NCBI RefSeq assembly: GCF_020283565.1
Contig: NC_060062.1
Span: 27,092,251-27,156,250 of the forward strand
DNA: 64,000 nucleotides
Source: Trifolium pratense
Lineage: Eukaryota > Streptophyta > Magnoliopsida > Fabales > Fabaceae
Direction: 5' to 3'
Shown: in pieces, positions 23,172 through 42,279 of the stretch
Position numbering within the stretch: position 1 is the stretch's first letter
Layout: each line of letters begins with the position of its first letter
Translations under genes and position numbers: made by a program
Notes under the pieces: model-generated
What the model saw: only the letters and a program-made list of their open reading frames with translations
Database searches by the model: none
Told to the model about the DNA's origin: nothing

Positions 23172-25394
23172 CCTTTAAATATTTTAAATTTTTTTATAAA
23201 ACAGTTGGCTATTAGAGGACAAAGCAGCAGGCTTTGCCCACATCCTTTGTATATATCTCTTTATTATATTAATAAAAAAATATACATAAATAGGGGACAT
23301 AAATCTAACCAAGTTAGTCGCATAGGACAATCAAACATACCATACCAACTTCTAGTTAATCCTAGAGACAAAATATAATCCTAAAAATTTCAAGTGAATG
23401 AACCAACAGTCAAAATTTGTTTTAGTTTCTATAAAAAAATTCAGCAACTTTTGGTCCATAAAGTATTTATTGTCATGAGTTTTAGTCTCTATTTTTCATT
23501 CAACTCGTGCATATCATTGAATTTTTTATAAAAAAAATTATGTGGTCATGTTTAATAAATTATATGAATCTTTCTTACAAAAGTTTAATTTTTTTTAACA
23601 AAAGATAAATTAAATATGAACTTTTTAGTTTTTTCTACATAAAAATTCATCTTATGTTAAAAAAAATTAATTTTTTATGGGAGGTGTTTTCATAATATCA
23701 TAAACATGAATACAAATAATCATTCAAAAATATGAAAGTACACAAAAGTTTGATCAAAAGTAGTGATCAAAAGTTGATAGAAAATATTTAAGAAACCGAA
23801 AGTTTCCGGAAAATAATGATTTGAGGGTAAAATAACGGCTACTATTATCTTCAGAATATAATAATAATAATCTAAAAAACCAAAAACCTCATAACACCAT
23901 CATACTTGTTCAAGTTGCCACTCAAAAATCATTGAAGAAGGCTTCGCCTTCAACAACTTGCCGCATCACGACCACAAAAATACGAAAAACAACATCAATA
24001 TCGTTGTGTGTGATGCTCACTTGATAAAAGGGGAAAAGAATAACTGTTCATGGTTGGTGCTACTTGGAATATTGAGGGACAAATGGTTTGAATTCTGTAC
24101 ATGTTAAGTCAGACTCATAAACCTTGGCTTTTGACTTGAAATCCACGAAGCTTCTCGTAGTTACTAGGCTCTCATTGTGGATCAAATAGACACAATGTAT
24201 ATAAAGGTTGCAGGTCATATATAATATAGGTTTTTTTTTAGTAAAAGTAACACGGGAGTTTTTCTTTACGCGCCCCGAACTCCCATTTTTACCCCATTGT
24301 ATGTTGAGTAGCGAGTGTGTAATACACAATTTATGGGAAAAATAGTTTGCAAGTTAACCTGTCGACAATAATCAAAATCCCTGTTGCAGTCAAATTGTGT
24401 TGACAGATGACCAATTTTGATTGGCTATTTGTGTCTGTGTGACTGTGACATAGCATCCACTAATCATAAGCCTTGGTTAATTCAATAAATTGACACCATT
24501 ATGTTAATTTTTTTCCTTCACATTCTCAAATTCTCTCATTCTTTCAATTTTATATTTTGCTATTTTTATCGTTTTGTTTGTAAACAACCACATAATTCGT
24601 TGTCAATTATTAACCAAACTAAGAATGTTATGGTAATCGGCGAAATACTATTTGTGACCAAATTGAGAACGTGACAAACAATCAAAATGAATTATATCCA
24701 AATGAGGCTTTCTCATACACAAATGGGATTGCCCCATGCTACCAAGCTATAGAAGGTGTGAGCAGCTGAGGGGCCGCTTGCGAGACCAACGTACAACAGA
24801 GGCTTGACTTTCTAAGTGCAAGTCTGAAGTAAGCAACTCGAAGCGAGATACCTCCATGTTCTTCTTCTAAAAATTGAGATGCTAGACGGGGACAAAGATG
24901 TGCAAGAGTAACATGCCCCTATTTTATCCCTTAGAGGGAGATTCTATTTAGGTCCTCATTTTTATATTAAATTTGATGTAATTTTTCTGTCTAATGTTTT
25001 TTGTTTTGAGAAAGTTTACGTTGTAATAAATATGTTTTTGATTAATTTTTTTTGTCTTTACCTTTTAATAAAAATCTTTACATTCAACTTGTCTACCATT
25101 ACCCTTTCTTGTTTTTGCAAATCCTGTAATTGAAGGGTTTACTGGTTAACATGGGAAACCTAAAATGGTTAGCATGTTAACCCGCGAAATCTGTTTGATT
25201 TTAAATCTGTTTTCTCTGAACAAGTTATCTAAAATAATAAATAATGTCCAAAAAACATCGTATAACAAAAAACTTGTTCAATACCTTAAACTTTGTTTTG
25301 CATTGTTCCGTCCTGTATTATTTTGTCCTTTAGTTGATTTTATAAATCAAACAAACCCTACACTTATTTATTTCCAAATAAGCACACTTTGATT
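23162..25394. other. Intergenic; nothing recognised
   Basis: About 2.2 kb of AT-rich DNA. Near 23937-23965 there is a small palindrome GAAGGCTTCGCCTTC. Near 24720-24910 the composition becomes less AT-rich (GCTACCAAGCTATAGAAGGT), but no protein or RNA family was recognised on either strand. The minus-strand open frame at 24060-24329 has no recognisable domain. Confidence 0.4.
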
Positions 25395-25403
25395 TTTATT
25401 GAA

Positions 25404-26061
25404 GGCAAATGCTAACCTATGACCTAAGGGCACATTTTAAGATGTAATTAATAAACTACTATCCCACTTAATGTGTTTCAAAAATAGTAATAATCAAGTT
25501 TATTAATTAAAAGATATGATCCACAATATTTATTAATTATTTAAATCAATTACAAAGGCAAATTGTGATACTTGCCAACCATCATCATATGATTACACGC
25601 GCAGCTAACTAAATTATTTTGGTACAAAAGCAGTTTTTTTTTGGTCAAATCTTTTTTTTAAGTTGAAAACAAAAATTAATTTTTTTTTTTGACTTAAAAA
25701 AAATTAAATTATTAGTATTATAAAATTCCAAAACATATTATCAATTCAAAATCCAAAATAGCACTAACAATCGTTACCATCACAACATAATACTATAATA
25801 CTCAGTCTTATTCACCGAAACGAAAAAAATTAGATTATTAAGGATGCATATAATGTCAGGCGCATGTAATCATGATGATGGTTGACAAAAAATTAGATCA
25901 CGATTTGCCTTTGTAATTGATATAAATAATTAATAAATATCGTGGACCATATCTTTTAATTAATAAACTTGATTATTACTAATTTTGAAACACATTAAGT
26001 GAGATATTAGTTCATTAATTGCATCTTAAAATGTGCCCTTAGAGCACATGTTAGCGGAACC
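25404..26061. mobile_element. Mutator-like foldback element, about 190-bp arms, exact 9-bp TSD
   Basis: A 658-bp element. The arms share AAGGGCACATTTTAAGATG, CACTTAATGTGTTTCAAAA and ATTACAAAGGCAAAT in opposite orientation at the two ends. Exact duplications TTTATTGAA lie at 25395-25403 and 26062-26070. There is no coding region. The GGGCACAT terminal block is shared with the 7205-7395 and 26769-26944 elements. Confidence 0.85.
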
Positions 26062-26290
26062 TTTATTGAATATTAGGTAAAAGATATGTCACATACTTGA
26101 TTTAAGAACTAGTATTGAATATTGATAGCAATTAAATTCTTAACTTTTTTTAAGCAATGCAGTAATAATTTCTAAGTTTAATTATTGTACACCATTAATA
26201 TAAAATTATTTTACACGTGTATCTAATAATATGTCATCACATTATTTAATGAATGTGATATTTTATGTATTTTAAAACACATTACATGAT

Positions 26291-26446
26291 ATCAATCGTT
26301 AGTTGGTTTAGTGGTGATTGACGCTGAACTTGGTATGAAAAACAATAGTTTGATTTCCCTCAACTGTGAGTGAAAGTGGACTGTAACAACTTGATACCAT
26401 AATTAACTTCCGAACCGAATTAAATTAATGATGAAAAGAAAAAAAT
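26291..26446 (+). mobile_element. tRNA-derived SINE with exact 12-bp TSD
   Basis: A box-A-like TTAGTTGGTTTAGTGGTGA occurs at the start and a box-B-like GTTTGATTTCCC about 50 bp later, ending in an A-rich tail (GAAAAGAAAAAAAT). Exact 12-bp duplications ACATTACATGAT flank it at 26279-26290 and 26447-26458, the hallmark of target-primed reverse transcription. The body (CTGAACTTGGTAT, CCGAACCGAATTAAA) matches a legume SINE as I remember it. It is mobilised in trans by LINEs, several fragments of which occur in this window. Confidence 0.85.
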
Positions 26447-26768
26447 ACATTACATGATGTGAAAATACTATTAGAGTATTTTTTTTTTGGTTACAGTATA
26501 TTACTAGTATTGAATATGTGTATATAAATTAAATTTATAATTCATTTATACTCATGAAGAGGGACCCAAAGTCCGAATATCAGATCAACGAAGTCAATTC
26601 CTGTGCAGGGAAAACAAAATTCTTTACTTCTTTTCCTTCCATTCCATCATCAATTTCTTAAATTCCATAACCAACCGTTTTTTTCTTCTCACACAATAAA
26701 TAAACCATTTATTTATTCATTTATTAAATTAATTACCGCGTGCGTTCCACCTCTTACGATAAAAAAAA

Positions 26769-26944
26769 GGAGAATGTTAACATGTGCATATATGGCACAT
26801 GTTAAGGTAGTAAAAATAGAAATTATGTCTTAGAATTTGTGCATTTTTAACTTTTCAAGCATTAAATGTCTTGTATCATTAAATGTTAAATTTCTATATT
26901 AAGATACTTTATCATGTGCCCTATATGCACATGTTAACAAGACC
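26769..26944. mobile_element. MITE of the TTAACATGTGC family
   Basis: The left end is GGAGAATGTTAACATGTGC and the right end, inverted, is GGTCTTGTTAACATGTGC. Both are followed by a second copy of the CACATGTT/ATGTGCC motif. It lies about 400 bp upstream of the UBP start codon, possibly in its promoter. A runs on both sides obscure the target duplication. Confidence 0.6.
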
Positions 26945-27354
26945 CTAAAAAAAATCGTGTAAAATAAAAACATGTTTTATACTAGTCCTCAAAAAAAAAA
27001 AAATAATAAAAAACAATTTTCATCTTCTCTCCCTTGTCCCAACGCAACTGCAAGAACAATAGTAAATGTTTCAAAATTTCAACGTAGTGTTTCAATTTCA
27101 ATTTCTTCACCATCATCGTTGTGATTCTAAACACTCACTTCAATCTTTGAAATTTGCGTGCGTGTGAGCTACGTCACATGCATATCTCACTCTCATCTCC
27201 AAATTTCCACTTCTTTGGTAATCTAACACAATTCTTTTTTGATTCCGTTAAATTTCCGACTAATCCTTACCGTGATCGTCACTATCGCCGCCGTAATCGC
27301 CGCCGTATTACGGCGGAGGAGTCTACTCTCTTTTTTATTTATTTTTCTGGATAA

Positions 27355-34133
<6,779 letters not shown>

Positions 34134-34979
34134 AATATTTGATTACCATACAAAAGTTGAGAGCCCCTAATTGATAAATAATAGTGGGGATTCTCTATAC
34201 TATGAATTTTTTGCAGATCGTTTCTTTACAGGTTGATTTTAAAAATGCATAGTCTCGTTCTTATACATTTTTTAGAAATAATCTAAAAATATCAGTAGCT
34301 TATTTATACTTCTTTTTTTTATTTTTACAGAATGTCTTATTTATACTTTCAAGTTTGAACCTTGTATGCACCCAATTTTACTCCATTGACTTCTAAGAGA
34401 CATGTTCTTGTTATAAGGTTTTCTTGCCCAGTTAATTCATTTCATACTTAGATGGCAATATGTAGGGTATGGTTGCATACCCGCAGTTTGGAAAATATTC
34501 ACGCCTAGACTCATTTGCGTTGGTAACAATTTTAATACTCGTATCCATATCCTATCCGTATCTAAGTGCTCATATTGTACCTATAACTTGCATTTTAACT
34601 ATAGAAATAACAATCACGGGGATAGAATACACAACTTTTGTAACCAGATGCATTGGCTCATGCAATACTATTAGAACAAAACGAGTTTTGGAACAATGAC
34701 TTGATTGATGTTTTGATGATACCAATATATAAGAATTCAATTGGTAGTAGTAATGTGTGTTCTAGTATACAGGAAATTATATATGTGAAGAACATACATA
34801 AAGAACCACAGATAGAACATTAGGGAGTAATTAGTTAAAATAATTATAAGTAATAGTTATTAAATAAATTAGGTATTAATAGTATTTATATTAGTTGAAC
34901 TTTGCCGAATTGTTAGTTAATCGGGCCTTTAAGCCCATCTAAAGTTTTATCCATTTAGAAGTAGTATAAATGTAGTGTG
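34134..34979. other. UBP 3'UTR and intergenic, with a GGGTA-type hAT fragment
   Basis: The first few hundred bases are probably 3' untranslated sequence. About 34440-34560 (AGATGGCAATATGTAGGGTA, GCATACCCGC) resembles one end of the hAT-like element at 14125-14647, without a partner end. Confidence 0.4.
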
Positions 34980-36230
34980 TTGAACACAAATTAAGGGAAT
35001 TGAAAATGAATGTTTTATTTTATCTTTATTTTACTTGTCATCTTAGAGTACGATGAGTTAACTCTATAGTTAAATAGTTTAGAAGACAAGCATGGATCTT
35101 AGCTAAGGAGTCAAAGGAAGTCAAGTTTTGAATGGAACAACACCTAAATCCGAAGGTCAACTTTGAAGAGAGATAAGTAAACCCTTGGGGATATACAACC
35201 ACGCTATGAAGACCGGATCTAAAATCGAAGATTGCTTCTGATGCCAAAGATTGGTTCTGAGTTGAAGAGAAGTTTTGAAGCCGAAGATCAGCTCTGTTGA
35301 AGATGTGTTATGGAAGAGAAGCCGAGTCTTTGAAGAGTGATTGGTCAAAAGATTCGTGTGTCAGTGATAAGTCATGTCTATACTGGATAACCTGCTCTTA
35401 GGACTGACACCTTTGTCCTCTTGCTCTAAGACGTCAACGTCTTTGACCTGCTCAAGGCAATTTGTCTCTGCTGCATTAAATGCTACATGAAACATGCTTA
35501 CAATCAACAATGTTGAAGAAAGGTCATTCCCAAGAAAGCTCAATGGATACTTCCTACTACAACAAAAGATTAGGACTTAGGAGGTTCTCATCAAACTAGG
35601 ATGATCAAAAGATTAGCGAGTTAGCTTTACAATGGTTAGACTGTGTACGATTAAGTCTTCATCAACAAATATATTTGATCTCCTCTAAAAGAGGAACTCT
35701 TAGTAACATTGAAGACTTGCAAGCAACCGGTACAATCAACCTACAAAATATAGCTTGTCATTGTACAAAATACTTAGATAGGTTTCTTACAAACTTGTAT
35801 CTTAGAAAATTTAAGGTTTGTACAATCTGTACTTAATTGTAAAGCTTAACACTTCGAGAGTCTCAAGTGTGAGGCTTACCATTTGATTGTAAAAATTCTT
35901 TTAGAAGGCAACCAAAAGTCTCTTGACTTAGTGTATCGAGCAAACGGAATTTTATCGATCAGTAGTACCTTGAGCAAGGAAGTCTTGGACTAGGTGTTTG
36001 AGCAGGGAGTCTTGGATTGGGTGTCTCAGGCATTGTAATATTGGTGATTATATATACTGTTAAGCCTTCTTAGTAAGGGGACTAGATGTAACCCTAGTTA
36101 ACGGATGAACCAGTATAAAATTCATGTGTGTTTTCTTGTCTATTTACTCTGTATTTACTTTGTCTTGCTTATAATTAGCCGTACCTTAGCAAGAAGTTTT
36201 TAGAAAAATAAAACAAAATTCAAATTCTTG
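34980..36230 (+). mobile_element. Possible SIRE/Maximus-type copia LTR remnant
   Basis: About 1.2 kb that is less AT-rich than its surroundings, lacks coding potential, and ends in a block (CTAGATGTAACCCTAGTTAA, then GGATGAACCAGTATAAAATT) resembling the end of long SIRE/Maximus-lineage LTRs as I remember them. No second LTR, primer-binding site or polyprotein is visible, so this would be a solo or truncated LTR. Both borders are approximate. Confidence 0.4.
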
Positions 36231-36487
36231 TGTTTTTCTCACATTCAAAATACTTGTACCGGTTCATAAATTCGCAAAAAAATAGTCTTCAAAAAAAAAT
36301 CAGTATGCACGGGTGCATAATAACTTGCACTGGTTCATGTTTGTCACATTTTTCAATTTTGTTTGTTTAGAATTGATCCACCGATTCATTCTGTGAGAAT
36401 TTACATATGCCTGCATAAAATACAAAATTTAGGGAAAATGTAAAATTTTGAATTTTAAACCATTCTAATTTATTTCTATTCTATTTT

Positions 36488-36748
36488 TGACATCTATTAT
36501 TGAAAGAGAGAAAGAAAGAGTGAAACATAACCGTATTGTAACTAATTCTTCTGTTTGTTATTGATTTTTGTTATCTGATGATTACAATACAAAGTTTTTA
36601 TATAGACTTGAACTAGGAGTGTGTTAGTTCCTAATCAGTAAGCTAACACACTTGTATATAATGCTTAGTCTAATCTAAACATCTTAAGTCTAAACTAATC
36701 CATTTACTGTATAGTTACAAGGGTATTTACATTGTATACACTTACACA
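36488..36748 (-). mobile_element. Short copia-type LTR with adjoining polypurine tract
   Basis: On the minus strand an AAGCTTGAGGGGGG polypurine tract (36749-36762) is followed by TGTGTAAGTGTATACAATG, the usual TG start of an LTR. A promoter-like TCTATATAAAAAC then appears and the stretch runs to a CA near 36488. The polypurine tract identifies it as a 3' LTR; the internal region and 5' LTR are absent or removed. Confidence 0.55.
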
Positions 36749-36762
36749 CCCCCCTCAAGCTT

Positions 36763-37429
36763 ATTGAGAGTCCCTCAATTTTGATACCATCTATGTCACG
36801 TCATGGAACTCCAATGATAAGAAGAAAAAAATTAAGATACTAATCATTATACTATAAAACTCTCTTAGATACTCTTATTGGAGATGCTCTTTTATATTTA
36901 TTTTCCAGATATAAATGTGCACTAGTTAATCATTTATCTATAGTCCAAATTCTTCAAATTTATTAATCGATTTCCGTGTTTTTCTTTCTTCTCTCTTTTT
37001 TTTTTCTACTGGAAAAATAAAAATTCATCCTAAATTTTGCCTTTTAAATACCGAATCCACCATAAATCGCTTATTAATAAATGGCCTAACATAACAGTCA
37101 CCTAGCAACTTGTTGGTTACCTCTCAGCGTTATCTTCATCCAATAATATATGCATCGATCAAGCTTCTGGATTCACTGTTACACTGCAAAGAACAACAGT
37201 GTACAGATATTCTCCACTTCCAATCTCTTCAAAGCGAAGTAATACCATAATCGAATCAACTAAAAACCCACTATGGAATTTGTGGAAACTCTATAGAATA
37301 TAGTCTAGAAAAAGACCAATGCAATCTACCTAGATATCCAAATGTAGCAACATATCGTGACCCGCATGTAAAGAATAAAAATAACATTGATTCTTTATGA
37401 ATTCTATATTCAATTATCCTCCGGTTCTA
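36763..37429. other. Intergenic; nothing recognised
   Basis: AT-rich DNA between the copia LTR and the Helitron. No gene, RNA or clear repeat was seen. Confidence 0.4.
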
Positions 37430-37559
37430 TCTATATATATAATTCCTAAATAGTTCTCCTAACCCTAATCCACTTAGACCAATTAAATTGTTTCATTTAG
37501 CCACATCATCCATTTAAATCCAAATAAAACACTCTACAATGCCACATCAATTCTACTTA

Positions 37560-37614
<55 letters not shown>

Positions 37615-38773
37615 TATTATTATTTTATTATTTCATCTCTATACTTTTCATATTCTACATTTATAAACTTATGACTTTTTAATATACACTCAATCTATAT
37701 ATATAAATCCTAGATAGTTGTGGAATTGTCTATCTAAACCCTAATCCACAAACCAATGAAAACTTTTCATTTAGCCATATCATCCACTTACATTCATTTA
37801 ATGTGGGGTACTAATTGTAATTATTATTATTATTATTATTATTATTTTGGGTTATTATTCATTTATATTTTTTTGTTCATTTTATTATTTTTTGTATTTT
37901 AATGTTTTTTTTTCAAAAAGGTTAATATTTTTGCTAATAATCTTTTGTCCAATCTTTGTAAATATAAGGAGTTGGTCGATTGTCAGGACTACTTTCTAAT
38001 GTTAGTAAAAAAAATAGATACAATAAAGTTTACTAATGGTTGTTATGTCCTGTATGATTTTTATCATATTCGATATTTGAGTATGAGTTAAGTTGGTTTA
38101 TTTTTGCTCCAATAAGTTTCAAATTAATATAAATGTCAAATTCGATAATACAGTAGTTTTTTTGTAAGAGATAATAAAGTAGTTTATCCAACTCAGAATC
38201 CTTCCAATGAGATTTATAATATAAATAAAAACTTATGTTTCAACATCGATTGTTTTCCATGGTCAATTATATGTTGTCATTTCCATAGTTATTTTGAAGA
38301 ATGAGTTAAAGATATTGCTAATCAATGTTAATGAAGAAGATACCAAAGTAACTTCAAATCTGATGTATAAATAAGTTTTTTAAATGTATAAGCATCGATA
38401 TATATAATTCCTAGATAGTTGTGCAACCACTAATCTAACCACAGTGTATGAGTATGACCATAAACCGTTTTCATAGTGACATGACAATTTATGGATTACC
38501 AACTTATTTTGGTAGATGCAATAAGATCCATTGTAATCTTTTCGAAATGTATAAACACATCTTTAATATCTATCTTATATTTACATCACTTTATTATATT
38601 TTTTTTTAAGGAACATCACTTTATTATTATTATTATTATAATTATTTTGTTTTTATTGATGTTATTATTATAATTTTCATAATACTTATTGTTTCAATTT
38701 ATACGAATGATTTTTCAACATTATAATATAAAATACCGCATAACACCCGTGCATCGCACGGGTGTGGGACTAG
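37430..38773 (+). mobile_element. Non-autonomous Helitron with three 5' ends and one 3' end
   Basis: The 3' end is diagnostic: a perfect 10-bp stem ACACCCGTGC / GCACGGGTGT around loop ATC (38743-38765), then GGGA and CTAG (38770-38773), followed by T. Related 5' termini, each beginning TC with TATATATA and ATTCCTA-like sequence then ATAGTT, occur at 37430, 37694 and 38395. After each comes a variant of AACCCTAATCCAC or similar. The region contains ATT microsatellites and no Rep/helicase coding sequence. The minimal transposable unit could be as short as 38395-38773 (379 bp). Confidence 0.75.
37560..37612. repeat. (ATT)n microsatellite in the Helitron
   Basis: About 17 ATT units; a second, shorter ATT tract follows at about 37820-37845. 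Both lie within the Helitron body. Confidence 0.95.
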
Positions 38774-39095
38774 TATATAATATATATAAGAAAAAGTTGA
38801 CTTTTTTGTAGAATTGATGTATCTAAACAATAATATAGTATAAATACATCAATTCTATAATAAATCTAAAATGTAAAATTTTCTTATATATAAAACCGGA
38901 AGAAATATATGTTAGATTTCATATGCAAGAAAGATTCATTCTGGATGTTTCAGTTCAGGTAGGATTTTATTATTTCTTATTTATAAAAGGTACTAGAAAC
39001 ACTTTAGTCATAAAAAAAACATACTAGAAACACTAAATACATTTTACCAAAAAAAAAAAAAACACTAGACACATACTAACTTTTGTAAACACTTT

Positions 39096-39402
39096 GTGTA
39101 TGTTTGGTTTCAATTTTGGAGCAGCCAGAATTGATTCTGGACATGTAGAATGAATTCTGACTTATTTGGTTCCTCAAAACTAGAATTGATTATGCCTCCA
39201 GAATGGATTCTACTTGAAGCTAGAAATTGTAGCTTCTCATTCTAGAATTGATTTTTACACTCAAATTATTTGTTCAACTCACTTTTGTATGAATATATCC
39301 AAACATAAATCAATTCTATCAAACTCAATTCTATCAAAATCAATTCTGTCAAACTCAATTCTATCAAAATCAATTCTGTCCACCGCAGAACCAAACACAT
39401 AC
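39096..39402. mobile_element. MITE with GTATGTTTGGTT ends
   Basis: The left end is GTGTATGTTTGGTTTC and the right end, inverted, is GTATGTGTTTGGTTCTG. The interior is built of AGAATTGATT motifs and, on the right, tandem CAATTCTATCAAA / CAATTCTGTCAAA units (about 39310-39380). Boundaries and superfamily (hAT or Harbinger) are uncertain. Confidence 0.6.
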
Positions 39403-39559
39403 TATCTATATTTTCACGTAACCATTAGATTTAGTTTTAGGTCCTAGACTCAATCCTCTTCTTTATAAACCAATACTTAGAGCATGATTATCGGTTTATA
39501 CATGTCGTTCCTTAACTGTTGCACAGCAGGTGCATGTCAAACCAAAGGCAATAATTCAT

Positions 39560-40235
39560 GGGACAAGGATTGTGACTTTTTGGAGGGAAAGACACCCTGA
39601 CTTTGGGCCAATATCATCCGTCAGATCCATCTGTTGCACAAGATAAGGCCACCTGCATTCAGAGAAGCACAATCACACTTCTCTGCAAAATTTGAAAATA
39701 CACATAACAGAACACATCTAATGCCAATTAGATCTACTTGTTGAAACATCAACACTTTGCTGCAGAAATTGACAGCAGAATAAGAAAGAAGAAGAGCCAA
39801 GGAGATGCAATCAACTCTAAAGAATTTACCAAAGGCAAAAAAAGCTAAATGAAGCACAATAACAACGCCGTTGTTACTTATTCTTTAATCATGAAATTTT
39901 CTATTTCTATATGATTTTTATTGCTCTGCAATTTCAAGTTCTGTATGTCACTAAACAGAGTTGATGATGAAATCATTGTTATTGGATCTAGCTTAAGTTC
40001 TCAATCTGATTATGTCTTCTTTGCAAAACTAAATGACGAAGAGGCAAAAGTTTTTGGCAATCGCGGGGTTGACGAAGGGAACTTGTTAGGAGCGAGAACT
40101 GATTTGTTACTTTATAAACAAAAATAAATGTGGACAGGTGGCATTATCTGGTACAATAGATAGATCTGATGGATGAGATTAATTGGCCCAAAGTCAGGGT
40201 GCCTTTCCCTCCAAAAAGTCACACAATCCTTGTCC
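39560..40235. mobile_element. Mutator-like element with about 100-bp arms, exact 9-bp TSD
   Basis: A 676-bp element. Both ends carry GGACAAGGATTGTG, then TGACTTTTTGGAGGGAAAG, then CACCCTGACTTTGGGCCAAT in inverted orientation. Exact ATAATTCAT duplications lie at 39551-39559 and 40236-40244. The interior has short open frames on both strands (39621-39857 minus, 39921-40127 plus) that resemble no known domain; a captured gene fragment is possible but unproven. Confidence 0.85.
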
Positions 40236-40467
40236 ATAATTCATGTTTGGCAAGGTGCATAAACTAAAGAACGTGTGTATGCAGAAGCACGATCTTTACT
40301 ATGCCACATAGATATAGGAAGCTATTGTTTTTTATTTTTTCCTTTCAAATGACCATTGTTAGTAATATTGTGGGGTTAAGTGAGACTCATTTTAGAGTGT
40401 TTGATGGATTGTATGGATATTTAGAAAATATAGTGGAGTTGTTTAAATAATTTGAAAGTATGAAATA

Positions 40468-41296
40468 GAGTAAACAGCCACTTTAGTCTCTGAAAGTGTC
40501 ACTCACTGTCATAGTAGTCCCTGAATCACCAAAAAATATTTTAAAGTCCTTGATTCGAGCATCCGTTAGTCAAAATGGCCCCTTGCGTTAAATTAACGTT
40601 AACTCTGATAACATGTCCTCTTTTTTTGCCACATCACATGCTTATGTGTTACTTTCTTGCTTATATGTGAATTTCATGGTGCTTAAAGACTAAAATGAAT
40701 ACAATGTGTCTTCTTCAACCCAAAAACTTATACAAAACCCAGAAAACTGTTCCCCTTCAACCTAAAAATTGATACCAAATCCATAAATTTATTCATCTTC
40801 ATCCAAAAATTTATCCCTCTACTTATCCTCCATTCTTGTTCTACATGGAATCAACCTTAAAACTCATTGAGGACAAACCCATTTCACCATATGATTAAAC
40901 TTCTCACTCTTAAAAATTAGGGTTTTCAACAAAAATTAGGGATTTTTTTTTATTTTGAAGCATGAATTGAACAAAATAAAGCAATAGAAGATTTGATTGG
41001 AAGTAGAAAATGGAAGAAGATGATGATGTGATGATGGGTTGGTGAGGGAGAGTGTAGAAAGAGGATGAAGATTTGGGTATAATGTTTGATGGAGGTTTGT
41101 GAGGGAGATTGGAGAAGAGGATGAAAAAATTGTGTTTATTCATTTTTTCCAGGAAGATGAGATCATGATTTTATTCATTTTGGTCCCTATCGGTAGTTCA
41201 CTTTCATTTTGGTCCTCACGTACGTGGGCTTAGTTTTTGAATCAGATTTGACAAGTCATGGTCCAATTAGTCAAGGACGAAAAAGACTGTTTACTC
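40468..41296. mobile_element. TIR element with GAGTAAACAG termini
   Basis: The left end is GAGTAAACAGCCACTTTAGTC and the right end, inverted, is GAGTAAACAGTCTTTTTCGTC. Both sub-ends have TTTTGGTCC/GGGACCAAAATG-like blocks (about 40550-40590 and 41175-41215). The middle contains repeated CAACCCAAAAACTTATACAA-like motifs. No transposase was found and no target duplication could be fixed. Confidence 0.55.
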
Positions 41297-41444
41297 ATGT
41301 GAAATAATATAAAATATTAAGTGGGACCAATTTAAAGAACTTAAGTGAGTTGGATGTATATGGATGCTCTTAGATTTTGTCAAAAAAATGTACTATAGAC
41401 TATGAATAATTAAATCATCATGAATATTATTACAGAAATACAAA

Positions 41445-41752
41445 TACTCCCTCTGTCCCAAATTATAAGGGAAAAACACCTATTTTTTTTTGTCCAAATT
41501 TATAAGAGAAAAAATCGTTTTCAATAATGTTTTTTTTCCTTATTTTTATAAAATTAAATGCAAATTGCATTTAATTTCTTCTCTCTCTCATTTTCTCAAT
41601 AAACAACAACCAATAAAAATTGTTTTTACATCTTCCTATGCAACTTATTCCAAAGAAAACCCACAAAAACATACTTCAAATTCTCATGTTTTACTTTTTC
41701 TTAATAAGTGTGATTTTTTTATTTTTCCTTATAATTTGGGACCGAGGGAGTA
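41445..41752. mobile_element. Stowaway-like MITE, 308 bp
   Basis: TACTCCCTCTGTCCCAAATT on the left and, inverted, TACTCCCTCGGTCCCAAATT on the right, with TA at the borders. The interior shares long blocks with 19056-19349. Two copies of one family therefore lie in this window. Confidence 0.85.
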
Positions 41753-42078
41753 TATAATAAACTCAGAAATTGTAGCAAAGTAAAGTAATGTTTTTGTAAA
41801 CATTATCTATATTTTCACGTAATCATTAGATTTAGTTTGAGGTCCTAGACTCAATCCTCTTCTTTATAAACCAATATTTTTTTTTACACATAAACTAATA
41901 CTTAGATACTTAGATTTTGTCAAAAAATGTATCGTAGACTTTGAATAATCAAATCATCATGAATATTATTACGAAAATATATAATAAACTCGTAAATTGT
42001 AGCAAAGTAAAGTAATGCCAAGTCCCTAAACTCTAAACTATTACTCCGTGAAAACCTAGTTAGGATTATGTTTTTATC

Positions 42079-42079
<1 letters not shown>
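41753..42079. other. Short intergenic stretch; duplicated sequence
   Basis: TTTTCACGTAATCATTAGAT and GGTCCTAGACTCAATCCTCT at about 41812-41860 repeat the block at about 39412-39460. This shows that a segment next to the 39096-39402 MITE was duplicated into this position. Confidence 0.6.

Positions 42080-42122
<43 letters not shown>
42080..42122. repeat. (AAT)14 microsatellite
   Basis: About 14 uninterrupted AAT units, directly visible. Confidence 0.95.
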
Positions 42123-42123
<1 letters not shown>

Positions 42124-42279
42124 GTTAGTTTATGGATCATGTGATATAATGGACGGTCAAATTTTGAATTAGTTTCTATAAATTTCAAATTATTCAATTA
42201 TATAATTAGGATTTAATGGTTAATGAAATGGATTAAGGTTGTTTTTTTTTTTTTTTTTGATAAGCTGTTTGATTTTATC

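Noticed and set aside
24060..24329. 89-residue minus-strand frame as a gene
   Set aside because: No domain, no neighbouring exon, and no family resemblance; a chance frame in AT-rich DNA is more likely.
39921..40127. Captured gene fragment (Pack-MULE) inside the 39560-40235 element
   Set aside because: The frame reads like a globular protein piece, but I could not assign a source gene; a protein search would decide it.
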